IMG/VR virus record: IMGVR_UViG_3300050821_000463
Coordinates: 1 to 30,993 of that record
Reading direction: 5' to 3' (one strand)
Length of the DNA: 30,993 nt
Origin: a virus
The notes under the pieces were generated by a model. The model did no database searches, was not told the DNA's origin, and was given only the letters and a program-made list of their open reading frames with translations. Shown in pieces: positions 1-5,430 of this stretch (positions are counted from its first letter, which is position 1; each line of letters begins with the position of its first letter). A program made the translations under genes and the position numbers.

Positions 1-2
1 CT

Positions 3-131
3 GCATTAAAATTAGAGTTAGGAGATGTTCTATCATATCTTACTAAGATAGCTGATTTTTATGATATGACATTACAAGAAGTTATGGATGCCAATGCTAT
101 TAAATTAAAGGATAGATTTAAAATTGCTTAG
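3..131 (+). CDS. MazG-like nucleotide pyrophosphohydrolase, 3' end (5' truncated by window edge)
   Basis: The first 42 codons visible are the tail of a gene that begins before the window. The peptide contains ELGDVLSYLTKIADFYDMTL followed by a helix ending in NAIKLKDRF. This matches the C-terminal helical part of MazG / all-alpha NTP pyrophosphohydrolases, where ELGDVLWYL carries metal-binding acidic residues (here E and D of ELGD). Such enzymes hydrolyse NTPs or dNTPs to NMP plus pyrophosphate, and phage copies are thought to adjust nucleotide or ppGpp pools. Its stop codon overlaps the dcd start by 8 nt, so the two are probably translationally coupled in a dNTP-metabolism operon. The family call rests on a short fragment; only the C-terminus can be judged. 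Confidence 0.72.
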   Translation, partial: ALKLELGDVLSYLTKIADFYDMTLQEVMDANAIKLKDRFKIA

Positions 132-612
132 TGATAGTTCTTTAATTGAGATTTTACCTCAATTAATTCCTAATGATAATGAACGAGATTATTCATTAGT
201 TAATCCTGCTTCTATTGATATTCGCGTTGGTAAAAATTTAATTATTGAGACATCTTACGGGTTTAAGAATATTGAACTTAATGAGAATGAGGGATATTGG
301 CTTGAACCTGGGGACTTTGTATTGGTGGATACTTATGAGCGTATTTGTGTACCTAACGGTTTTGCTGTTGACCTCAAATTAAAGTCTTCAACCGCTAGGA
401 AAGGATTTAATCATTCCCTAGCATTTTGGGTTGATCCAGGTTGGGATGGTAGGCTTACTATGGAAGTTCAGAATATTCTTAGATATCAACCCTTGGTTAT
501 TAGACCTAAGATGAAGTTCGCTCAAATTATTGTACATAAGCTTGATAAGCCGGCTATGAAGCCATATAGTGGTAGGTATCAAGGGGCTGCTACCGTGGAG
601 GGAGCTAAATAG
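124..612 (+). CDS. dcd: dCTP deaminase / dUTPase-superfamily enzyme
   Basis: The 162-aa protein has the DCD/DUT fold signatures: KSSTAR (residues 87-92), VDPGWDG (103-109), TMEVQN with Glu114 at the position of the catalytic Glu of E. coli Dcd, and a C-terminal YQGA (152-155). Dcd deaminates dCTP to dUTP; some relatives also hydrolyse dUTP to dUMP. The segment just before VDPGWDG reads LAFW, so the His-Arg of E. coli Dcd is absent. That looks closer to monofunctional or bifunctional relatives with an AGFIDPG-type loop, so the exact activity (deaminase, dUTPase or both) is uncertain. Start: the TTG gives MLSD, the usual Dcd N-terminus, with AAGGA about 11 nt upstream and an 8-nt overlap with the upstream gene. 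It works with the MazG-like enzyme and the ribonucleotide reductase downstream. Confidence 0.88.
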   Translation: MLSDSSLIEILPQLIPNDNERDYSLVNPASIDIRVGKNLIIETSYGFKNIELNENEGYWLEPGDFVLVDTYERICVPNGFAVDLKLKSSTARKGFNHSLAFWVDPGWDGRLTMEVQNILRYQPLVIRPKMKFAQIIVHKLDKPAMKPYSGRYQGAATVEGAK

Positions 613-788
613 TGTGGTCAGTAGAAAAGCGTCGTAGTTTGATTGGTGGTATCTATTGGGCTGTACTTAAGAATAATAATCTGGTAGCATTTTTTGTCAA
701 CGATGAAGAATTAAAAAAATATATGGAGGATAAAAATGAGCCGGTACAGAATAAGGATAGTGGCGGGACGGAAGTACGAGGTTCTTGA
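612..788 (+). CDS. Small unknown protein (58 aa)
   Basis: This GTG-started frame is below usual length cut-offs but well supported by its start. A GGAGGGAG Shine-Dalgarno at 597-604 sits 7 nt before the GTG, and the start shares one base with the dcd stop. The protein begins VWSVEKRRSLIGGIYWAVLK, has a mildly hydrophobic first half and an acidic, Lys-rich second half. Its last 53 nt overlap the next gene in another frame, so the C-terminus may be less conserved. No family is recognised. It lies in the nucleotide-metabolism operon, but nothing in the sequence indicates an enzymatic role. Confidence 0.62.
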   Translation: MWSVEKRRSLIGGIYWAVLKNNNLVAFFVNDEELKKYMEDKNEPVQNKDSGGTEVRGS

Positions 789-939
789 CACTAAGTTTGG
801 GGAAAGCACTGAGGCGGTATTTAATAATTTAGAGCTTACTCAGCAATTTATCGAGTATATGAACCTTAAAGAACGGCTCATTGATACTGTTACAAAGCAC
901 ATTTCAGAAGATATTGATGTGGAGTTTTTAAAGAAATAA
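736..939 (+). CDS. Small unknown protein (67 aa)
   Basis: The ATG has a GGAGG Shine-Dalgarno at 725-729 with 6-nt spacing. The protein starts MSRYRIRIVAGRKYEVLDTK, suggesting a beta-hairpin, then continues as an amphipathic helix (LELTQQFIEYMNLKERLIDTV). It overlaps the 58-aa gene by 53 nt and its TAA shares a base with the ATG of the next gene. It is not recognised; it is a typical small early phage protein. Confidence 0.68.
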   Translation: MSRYRIRIVAGRKYEVLDTKFGESTEAVFNNLELTQQFIEYMNLKERLIDTVTKHISEDIDVEFLKK

Positions 940-1104
940 ATGGAAGAACAGCTAAAAGCTCTAAAGCAAATTAGAAGTATTTGTAGTGGCTTTAAGTCGC
1001 CTAAGATGAGTGATAATGCTGAATTAGCTTGGGCCATTTATATGTGTCGTGAAATTTCAGATCAGTTTATTCGTATGGATTATTGGAATAAAAAAGTTGT
1101 TTAA
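940..1104 (+). CDS. Small unknown protein (54 aa)
   Basis: The ATG directly abuts the previous stop (TAAATG), which suggests translational coupling, since no good Shine-Dalgarno is close. The product (MEEQLKALKQIRSICSGFKS then a helix ending WNKKVV) is mostly helical and contains two cysteines. Its stop lies 8 nt inside the best start of the ribonucleotide reductase, the same geometry as the MazG/dcd junction. This argues that the reductase begins at 1097 rather than further upstream within this gene. No function is recognised. Confidence 0.58.
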   Translation: MEEQLKALKQIRSICSGFKSPKMSDNAELAWAIYMCREISDQFIRMDYWNKKVV

Positions 1105-2773
1105 ATCTAGTTTAGGTGCTGCATTTCGTAATCAGTTTGCAGTAGATATTTTTACACAGAAATATAGACATGAAGGCGCTTGGGCTTGGGAAGAATTGGC
1201 TCGAACAGTCGTTGAAGATGTATGTCGGGCTAATTTAACCAAGGACGAGAAAGATCAATTAACAAAATATATTGCTGATATGAAATTTTTGCCAGGAGGG
1301 CGTTACCTTTACTATGCCGGACGTGAAAAGAAGTTTTTCAACAACTGCTACCTTTTACGGTCTGAAGAAGATACTCGTGAGGATTGGGCCAATCTCTCTT
1401 GGAAAGCTGAAAGCTGTCTTGCCACTGGTGGAGGAATTGGTAACGACTATTCAATCTATAGAGCCAGTGGATCAATTTTACATGGTACTGGTGGCATCGC
1501 GTCAGGACCAGTCTCCAAGGCTTACATGGTCAACGAGATTGGAAGACAGATTATGCAGGGAGGTTCAAGACGTTCTGCGATCTATGCGTCTCTTAATTGC
1601 GGACACGCAGACATCCCAGTATTTATGGGAGCTAAAAATTGGGACCGACTTAAAATTGCCGGCACTGAAAAGACCTTTGCAGACGTAAGAAAAGAGGATT
1701 TTAATTTTCCTTGTCCTCTTGATATGACTAACATTAGTATTAATTATGATACAAAATGGCTACTTAATTATTGGCAAACAGGATATGTAGGCAAAGTATT
1801 TCTAGAGAATGTTAAGCAAGCCTTATCTACAGGTGAGCCCGGGTTCTCTTTTAATTTCTTTGATAAAGAAAATGAAACACTACGAAACGCTTGCACAGAA
1901 GTTAGCTCTGCTGACGATAGTGATGTTTGTAATCTCGGTAGTGTTAATTTCTCACGGATTTCTTCCCTCACAGAGCTTATGGATGTTGTGGCTCTGGCGA
2001 CTAAATTTCTTGTGTGTGGGACTTTGGTAGCTAAGTTACCTTATGAAAAAGTATATAAAGTAAGAGAAAAGAACAGACGACTTGGCTTAGGGTTAATGGG
2101 TCTTCACGAATGGTTGGTGCAAAGAGGGTATCGTTATGAATGTACAGACGAGCTTAAGAGATGGCTCACTATATATCGAGATATTAGTGCCGATACAGGA
2201 ACTAAATTCTCGGCTTCCTTGGGCATATCATCCCCTGTTGCATTCAGAGCTATTGCACCCACCGGCTCAATCGGGATTTTGGCCGGCACTACAACGGGGA
2301 TTGAGCCTATCTTTGCTGTGGCCTATAAGAGACGTTATCTTAAAGGTACTGCATGGAGGTTTCAATACGTCATCGACGGAGCAGCTAGAACCTTAATGGA
2401 CCTATATGGAGTAGATCATGCAAAACTGGAAAGCGCATTGGATTTATCTAATGACTATCAGCGAAGAATTGCATTTCAGGCTGATGTACAAGACTTCGTC
2501 GATATGGCTATATCCTCCACTATCAATTTACCCAAGTGGGATGCAGAAAAAAATGGCGATGAGTATATTGAAAGATTTGCTAATTGTCTTGCTTCTAACG
2601 CCCATCGTCTTCGTGGCTTTACCTGTTATCCTGATGGTTCTCGTGGTGGCCAACCTCTTGTTTCAGTTCCTTATACTGAGGCCCGTGATAAGCTTGGTGA
2701 AGTATTTGAGGAGCATGTGGAAGCAATTGATGTATGTTCAATAACGGGTCGTGGCGGTGCTTGTGGCTCGTAA
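1097..2773 (+). CDS. nrdJ: Class II (adenosylcobalamin-type) ribonucleotide reductase
   Basis: The 558-aa protein should reduce ribonucleotides to deoxyribonucleotides for phage replication. Numbering from the TTG at 1097, the core motifs are: first redox Cys84 (FNNCYLL), the thiyl-radical motif Asn264-x-Cys266-x-Glu268 (NACTE), the partner Cys278 (VCNLGSVN), and APTGSIGILAGTTTGIEPIF around 387-406. The last is the phosphate-binding loop typical of class II enzymes rather than class I. Two C-terminal cysteines (547 and 556) could be the thiol-shuttle pair. There is no ATP-cone at the N-terminus and no nrdB-like gene beside it, both consistent with B12 dependence. It is shorter than many cellular NrdJ proteins. 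A longer GTG-started version from 1049 is possible but would overlap the 54-aa gene and lacks a Shine-Dalgarno; family similarity starts near FAVDIFTQKYR. Confidence 0.9.
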   Translation: MFKSSLGAAFRNQFAVDIFTQKYRHEGAWAWEELARTVVEDVCRANLTKDEKDQLTKYIADMKFLPGGRYLYYAGREKKFFNNCYLLRSEEDTREDWANLSWKAESCLATGGGIGNDYSIYRASGSILHGTGGIASGPVSKAYMVNEIGRQIMQGGSRRSAIYASLNCGHADIPVFMGAKNWDRLKIAGTEKTFADVRKEDFNFPCPLDMTNISINYDTKWLLNYWQTGYVGKVFLENVKQALSTGEPGFSFNFFDKENETLRNACTEVSSADDSDVCNLGSVNFSRISSLTELMDVVALATKFLVCGTLVAKLPYEKVYKVREKNRRLGLGLMGLHEWLVQRGYRYECTDELKRWLTIYRDISADTGTKFSASLGISSPVAFRAIAPTGSIGILAGTTTGIEPIFAVAYKRRYLKGTAWRFQYVIDGAARTLMDLYGVDHAKLESALDLSNDYQRRIAFQADVQDFVDMAISSTINLPKWDAEKNGDEYIERFANCLASNAHRLRGFTCYPDGSRGGQPLVSVPYTEARDKLGEVFEEHVEAIDVCSITGRGGACGS

Positions 2774-2797
2774 TTTTAAAAATTAGAAAGTTAAATC

Positions 2798-2986
2798 ATG
2801 CGGGACGTAATTAAACAACTAGAAGAAAAAGTGAATGCTCTAAAAGAGCAATTCAATATTGACTATGAGAAGCTTGGATATCATGAAACCACAGCCATGG
2901 AATTAAAAATTCAAATGTCTAAACAGCTAAAAGAAATTCAAGAATTAGAAACAGCTATGGAAAGGCTAAAAAATGGCCGATATTAA
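2798..2986 (+). CDS. Small coiled-coil protein (62 aa)
   Basis: The sequence is almost entirely a charged heptad-like helix (VIKQLEEKVNALKEQFNI early, then KQLKEIQELETAMERL near the end), which predicts a coiled coil. It starts 24 nt after the reductase stop behind a weak AGAAAG. Its 3' end overlaps the next coiled-coil gene by 14 nt, and that gene's AAAGG Shine-Dalgarno lies inside it. The function is unknown; the two adjacent helical proteins could pair with each other, which is inference only. Confidence 0.66.
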   Translation: MRDVIKQLEEKVNALKEQFNIDYEKLGYHETTAMELKIQMSKQLKEIQELETAMERLKNGRY

Positions 2987-3176
2987 TGTATTAAAGGCTC
3001 GTCGAAAGGTTGTACGTGATAATGTTAAAGATTTAAAAGCATTAAATATTCGTACTAAACTAGAACTGGCCGCACTTAAGTCTCAACTTAGACATAATAA
3101 AGAAACTCTGGCTACTCTTCTGGAAGAGTTAAAGCACCTTAACAGCGAGATTAAGAGTGGCGCAGCAGCACAATAA
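2973..3176 (+). CDS. Small coiled-coil protein (67 aa)
   Basis: This Lys/Leu/Glu-rich helical protein starts MADINVLKARRKVVRDNVKD and has Leu-repeat spacing (LELAALKSQLRHNKETLATL) typical of a coiled coil. AAAGG at 2961-2965 lies 7 nt before the ATG. It overlaps the previous gene by 14 nt and the following one by 20 nt. No family is recognised. Confidence 0.64.
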   Translation: MADINVLKARRKVVRDNVKDLKALNIRTKLELAALKSQLRHNKETLATLLEELKHLNSEIKSGAAAQ

Positions 3177-3396
3177 CACAGATATTATCCTGCTGAAATA
3201 TTCATTTATTTTACAACCGGATGGTCAACTGCGCACAGACGTAGACAATATTAATCCGGAAGAATTTATTAAGGCAGTAAAAGAAGTAGACCCTGATTGG
3301 GATGGGGCGGGCATTGTATCCCAAGGATTGAAATATCTCTTGAATGAAATTAAACAACTAGATATTGAGTTTGATAAATATTTGTTAACCCTATAA
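3157..3396 (+). CDS. Unknown protein, last gene of the plus-strand operon (79 aa)
   Basis: This frame opens at a GTG inside the end of the preceding gene; the Shine-Dalgarno there is weak, so the true start could be a later non-ATG codon. The product has a polar N-terminus, a beta-like stretch (IILLKYSFILQPDGQL) and an acidic region (EVDPDWDGAG), then a helix ending FDKYLLTL. It is unrecognised. It is the last clear plus-strand gene before the terminator, and its TAA is embedded in an exceptionally strong Shine-Dalgarno sequence. Confidence 0.55.
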   Translation: MAQQHNNTDIILLKYSFILQPDGQLRTDVDNINPEEFIKAVKEVDPDWDGAGIVSQGLKYLLNEIKQLDIEFDKYLLTL

Positions 3397-3405
3397 GGAG
3401 GTGAT
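3394..3405 (+). promoter_or_regulatory. Extended 12-nt Shine-Dalgarno
   Basis: TAAGGAGGTGAT is a perfect 12-base complement of the usual 16S rRNA 3' end and is the strongest ribosome binding site in the window. It includes the stop codon of the preceding gene. At 7-nt spacing it points to a TTG at 3409 that encodes only seven codons (MFTLIHA) before a stop. No ordinary gene follows it, which makes its purpose unclear. Confidence 0.6.
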
Positions 3406-3539
3406 GCCTTGTTTACCCTGATCCATGCATAGGCCCATACGTTCCTAATACATTTCCATTTCCGGGACCAGTAATAAAAGCCCCCCTAGAGAAACAATCT
3501 AGGGGGGCATTATTGTGTCTAAATTCTGGAAACGATTAG
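3404..3539 (+). other. Possible frame-broken proline-rich peptide
   Basis: From 3414 one frame is open to 3539 and reads YPDPCIGPYVPNTFPFPGPV then IKAPLEK, strikingly proline-rich and unlike random sequence. It has no start codon in frame. The ATG at 3404 runs in frame -1 to CCC-TGA (3416-3421); a +1 slip on CCC would give MPCLP joined to DPCIGPYVPN. Alternatively, one missing T in the TTT run at 3412-3414 would join it to the TTG at 3409. Against coding: the ATG is only 2 nt from GGAGG, and the frame runs through the terminator hairpin. This is a candidate, not a confirmed gene. Confidence 0.25.
3480..3508. terminator. Convergent Rho-independent terminator
   Basis: Perfect 11-bp stem GCCCCCCTAGA / TCTAGGGGGGC with a 7-nt loop (GAAACAA). 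Read on the minus strand it is followed by TTTTATT, a good U-tract, so it should end the 27-kb late operon strongly. On the plus strand ATTATTGTGT follows, a weaker U-rich tail, so it may also stop the early operon. Its place between convergent genes fits both roles. Confidence 0.9.
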
Positions 3540-4123
3540 GCTAAATCTGCTATCACCTTAGCAATCATATGACTATCGATAGGGTTTAAAGTAGGCTCTC
3601 CTATAAACATAGGTTTACTAGGATGTTCATAAGGGAATGGTAAATCCGGTACAGGATCATCGCCATCCCATGTAATTGTAACCCTCTTTACCATTAACAA
3701 TAGATCATTAAGCTTTCCCATTGTAGTTTTAGCAGGCTCAAAAGCATCTACGAATGCTGGCGGTATTCCTAATGCAGCAAACCATCCCGCAGCTATAAGA
3801 GCCTCACTCCCTCCTAAACTGTGCCCTACAAATCCTAATTTACCTTCCTTAGCTACTTCACTAAGGTTGGCTAACATATCTGGCATTACAGATTGTACGC
3901 CATGTAAGAAGCCAGCAGGGCACCATCCCACAACAGAACTATACCAAGGCAGGAACCTAATATCTTGAATTACATTTTCAAGATTATTAGTTCCTTTATA
4001 GACAACTATTGTATATCCATTAACACGAACTAGCATAGCTGCTGTACCATTAGAGCTATGATAATCCCATGGCCCTAGGTACGCAGCTTGTGCTAGCCTA
4101 GCTGTCTCTAATATGGTAGGCAT
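3536..4123 (-). CDS. Class 3 lipase-like alpha/beta hydrolase
   Basis: The 195-aa protein has the features of a compact lipase class 3 enzyme: an oxyanion-region strand IVVYKGTNN (39-47), the nucleophile elbow GHSLGG with Ser102, a likely acid Asp155 or Asp156 (WDGDDPVPDLP), and His185 (IDSHMIA), completing a Ser-Asp-His triad. Such enzymes hydrolyse acyl-glycerols or phospholipids. There is no signal peptide or lipobox. It is the last gene of the late operon, directly after lysozyme, holin and two lipoproteins, and its start overlaps the upstream stop (TAATG). By position it is probably a lysis accessory that attacks membrane lipids, but a role in the virion cannot be excluded. Confidence 0.8.
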   Translation of the reverse strand: MPTILETARLAQAAYLGPWDYHSSNGTAAMLVRVNGYTIVVYKGTNNLENVIQDIRFLPWYSSVVGWCPAGFLHGVQSVMPDMLANLSEVAKEGKLGFVGHSLGGSEALIAAGWFAALGIPPAFVDAFEPAKTTMGKLNDLLLMVKRVTITWDGDDPVPDLPFPYEHPSKPMFIGEPTLNPIDSHMIAKVIADLA

Positions 4124-4299
4124 TATGGTGGTAGTGGAATGGCCTTACATCCACCATCCATTTTACAATCATGGTACGCGGTTAGTCCTAAAGTACCACC
4201 TGACACACCTACTGCTCCTAAAGCTATAATTGTGGCAGCAGGCAAGCCACAACCACTTAGCATAGCACATACAGAAAGCAGAAGTGCCAATTTACGCAT
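4123..4299 (-). CDS. Small lipoprotein (58 aa), candidate outer-membrane lysis factor
   Basis: The N-terminus MRKLALLLSVCAMLSGCGLP is a lipoprotein signal peptide with lipobox LSGC; Cys17 would be lipidated. The mature part has a hydrophobic Gly/Ala/Val stretch (ATIIALGAVGVSGGTLGL), then a short tail with two Cys (DCKMDGGCK) and a Pro-rich end. Both ends show one-base TAATG overlaps with neighbours. Size, lipobox and Pro-rich C-terminus resemble o-spanins (Rz1-type), but the hydrophobic mature region is unusual and no partner i-spanin is evident. Confidence 0.72.
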   Translation of the reverse strand: MRKLALLLSVCAMLSGCGLPAATIIALGAVGVSGGTLGLTAYHDCKMDGGCKAIPLPP

Positions 4300-4565
4300 T
4301 AAGAGCCTGCTTTAACTTGCTGAGCCAGTTGTCCTAGCCATTGGATTGTTTCAACAGTCTGTGGCAAAGCAGCTACGGCCTGTTCTGTAGCACAAGAAGC
4401 ATTAACATAGTCTAGTACATTAGAGCTAGGATTAGACTTAGCAGCTAAGTTAACGTCTGCACAAGCCAAAGAGATACCAGTAGATACATCTGTAACTGCT
4501 GCCTGTTCTTGAGCAGCAGTACATGATGCCAGTAGTAGAGCACTTAATAGAATAATTTTCTTCAT
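4299..4565 (-). CDS. Lipoprotein (88 aa) in the lysis cassette
   Basis: MKKIILLSALLLASC is a type II signal peptide with lipobox LASC and lipidated Cys15. The mature domain is Ala/Gln-rich with two further cysteines (Cys35 and Cys58, in ACADVN and ASCATEQ) that could form a disulphide in the periplasm, and ends with a helix (TIQWLGQLAQQVKAGS). It follows the holin and precedes the second lipoprotein. It may act at the outer membrane during lysis or modify the envelope of the infected cell (superinfection exclusion); the sequence does not decide. Confidence 0.8.
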   Translation of the reverse strand: MKKIILLSALLLASCTAAQEQAAVTDVSTGISLACADVNLAAKSNPSSNVLDYVNASCATEQAVAALPQTVETIQWLGQLAQQVKAGS

Positions 4566-4566
4566 A

Positions 4567-4737
4567 TTACGATCCTTTTAAATTAAGTCCAACAGAGTAA
4601 GCAGCGGCAGTTAGCGTTGCTACAAGGAGACTTGGGTCTAATTTGCCAATATAAACTCCGGCTGCAACTAGACCTACAATAACTCCTCCTGCCAAATAAT
4701 GAAGTGCTAAGTTAGCAACTTCGGGCCATGTTTTCAT
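4567..4737 (-). CDS. Holin, small two-TM membrane protein (56 aa)
   Basis: The gene is short but clear: GGAGG at 4744-4748 lies 6 nt from its ATG, and it sits directly after the lysozyme gene. After MKTWPEVANLALHY comes a first membrane segment (about 15-31, LAGGVIVGLVAAGVYI), a short loop GKLDPS, and a second weaker segment (about 37-53, LLVATLTAAAYSVGL), ending in a Lys-containing tail. Size, topology and position fit a small class II-type holin that permeabilises the inner membrane to release the signal-less lysozyme. No specific holin family was recognised. Confidence 0.78.
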   Translation of the reverse strand: MKTWPEVANLALHYLAGGVIVGLVAAGVYIGKLDPSLLVATLTAAAYSVGLNLKGS

Positions 4738-4738
4738 A

Positions 4739-5182
4739 TTATACCTCCAAAAATAAAGCCTTCTCGGCTTTCCTTCTATTTACAAGTCCGTTAGAAACAA
4801 CACCTTTATCATAAACCCAACGATCGAATTGATTAGCAGCATTTGTGTATTGTTTAGCGTTTAATAGTTGTAACATAGTGCTATGTGCAAATGCATCTTC
4901 GCCTACGTTATATGTAAAAATCACTAAGGCATCTAATTGGTTTTGAGTTAATGGAACCGCCACAACATGATTAATAAAAGTAACTGTTGGCGTAACGTGA
5001 GCCAATAGAAGCTGTGTAGCCGTATCTTCTGTTACAGAGGGTATGGTGAACTGCCCATCACTATTCTTGCCAATTACAGTGCCGTAACCAATAGTCCAAA
5101 CGCCGCCTATGTCTAAATAAGGATATGGTTTGAAGCTCTCAAGTTGCTTTAATATAGATACACCATTCTGTGAAAATTCCAT
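4739..5182 (-). CDS. Endolysin, GH24 lysozyme (muramidase)
   Basis: The 147-aa protein is a phage lysozyme that cleaves the MurNAc-GlcNAc bond of peptidoglycan. The GH24 catalytic triad is present with the standard spacing E-x8-D-x5-T: Glu15 (QLESFKPY), Asp24 (YLDIGG) and Thr30 (VWTIGYGT). Further family features are LTQNQLDALVIFTYNVGEDAF (77-97) and NRRKAEKALF near the end. There is no signal peptide or signal-anchor, so it needs the adjacent holin for export. Its start shares a base with the stop of the upstream membrane-protein gene. Confidence 0.95.
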   Translation of the reverse strand: MEFSQNGVSILKQLESFKPYPYLDIGGVWTIGYGTVIGKNSDGQFTIPSVTEDTATQLLLAHVTPTVTFINHVVAVPLTQNQLDALVIFTYNVGEDAFAHSTMLQLLNAKQYTNAANQFDRWVYDKGVVSNGLVNRRKAEKALFLEV

Positions 5183-5430
5183 TAATTTTTACCTAGTAAT
5201 TTAAGAATACCAGAAATATTATATGTAATAAATGCATATATAGCTGCTAAAACAGCTAAAGCTCCTGACAGATAGGTTTGTCTAGTTTCAAGCTTCCTAA
5301 TTCTACTTTCATGATCTACTTTAATAGTATTCAAACCTACTAGAATTAAATCAACTTTACCGTCAATTTTGGCTACTGTAAGAGCTAGATCATAAACTTT
5401 TTGAGGAGAGTTAATGTTGTCTGTCGTCAT
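5182..5430 (-). CDS. Small membrane protein with N-terminal helix and C-terminal TM (82 aa)
   Basis: Residues 10-50 form an amphipathic helix or coiled coil (VAKIDGKVDLILVGLNTIKV and HESRIRKLETRQ); residues about 53-75 (YLSGALAVLAAIYAFITYNI) are one membrane span, with a Lys-rich end. The layout resembles XhlA-type accessory holin proteins. It is the reverse of a typical i-spanin, where the membrane segment is N-terminal and the coiled coil periplasmic. It lies just before the lysozyme, so it is probably a second lysis membrane protein (accessory holin or antiholin). That role is inferred from context. Confidence 0.65.
   Translation of the reverse strand: MTTDNINSPQKVYDLALTVAKIDGKVDLILVGLNTIKVDHESRIRKLETRQTYLSGALAVLAAIYAFITYNISGILKLLGKN

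Noticed and set aside
840-1037. Minus-strand 65-aa frame opposite the small early genes
   Set aside because: Antisense to two coupled plus-strand genes with good start signals; Cys/Ser/Phe-rich composition typical of a shadow frame.
1049-1096. Longer N-terminus of the ribonucleotide reductase from a GTG at 1049
   Set aside because: It lies inside the 54-aa gene, lacks a Shine-Dalgarno, and the family-like sequence starts only at about FAVDIFTQKYR; the TTG at 1097 gives the same 8-nt overlap as the MazG/dcd junction.
1097-2773. Intein or intron in the ribonucleotide reductase
   Set aside because: The motifs run in the normal order without an insertion, and no homing endonuclease or splice-like block is visible.
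4739-5182. Signal-anchor-release form of the lysozyme
   Set aside because: The N-terminus MEFSQNGVSILKQLESF is not hydrophobic enough for a membrane anchor; an ordinary holin-dependent lysozyme is more likely.
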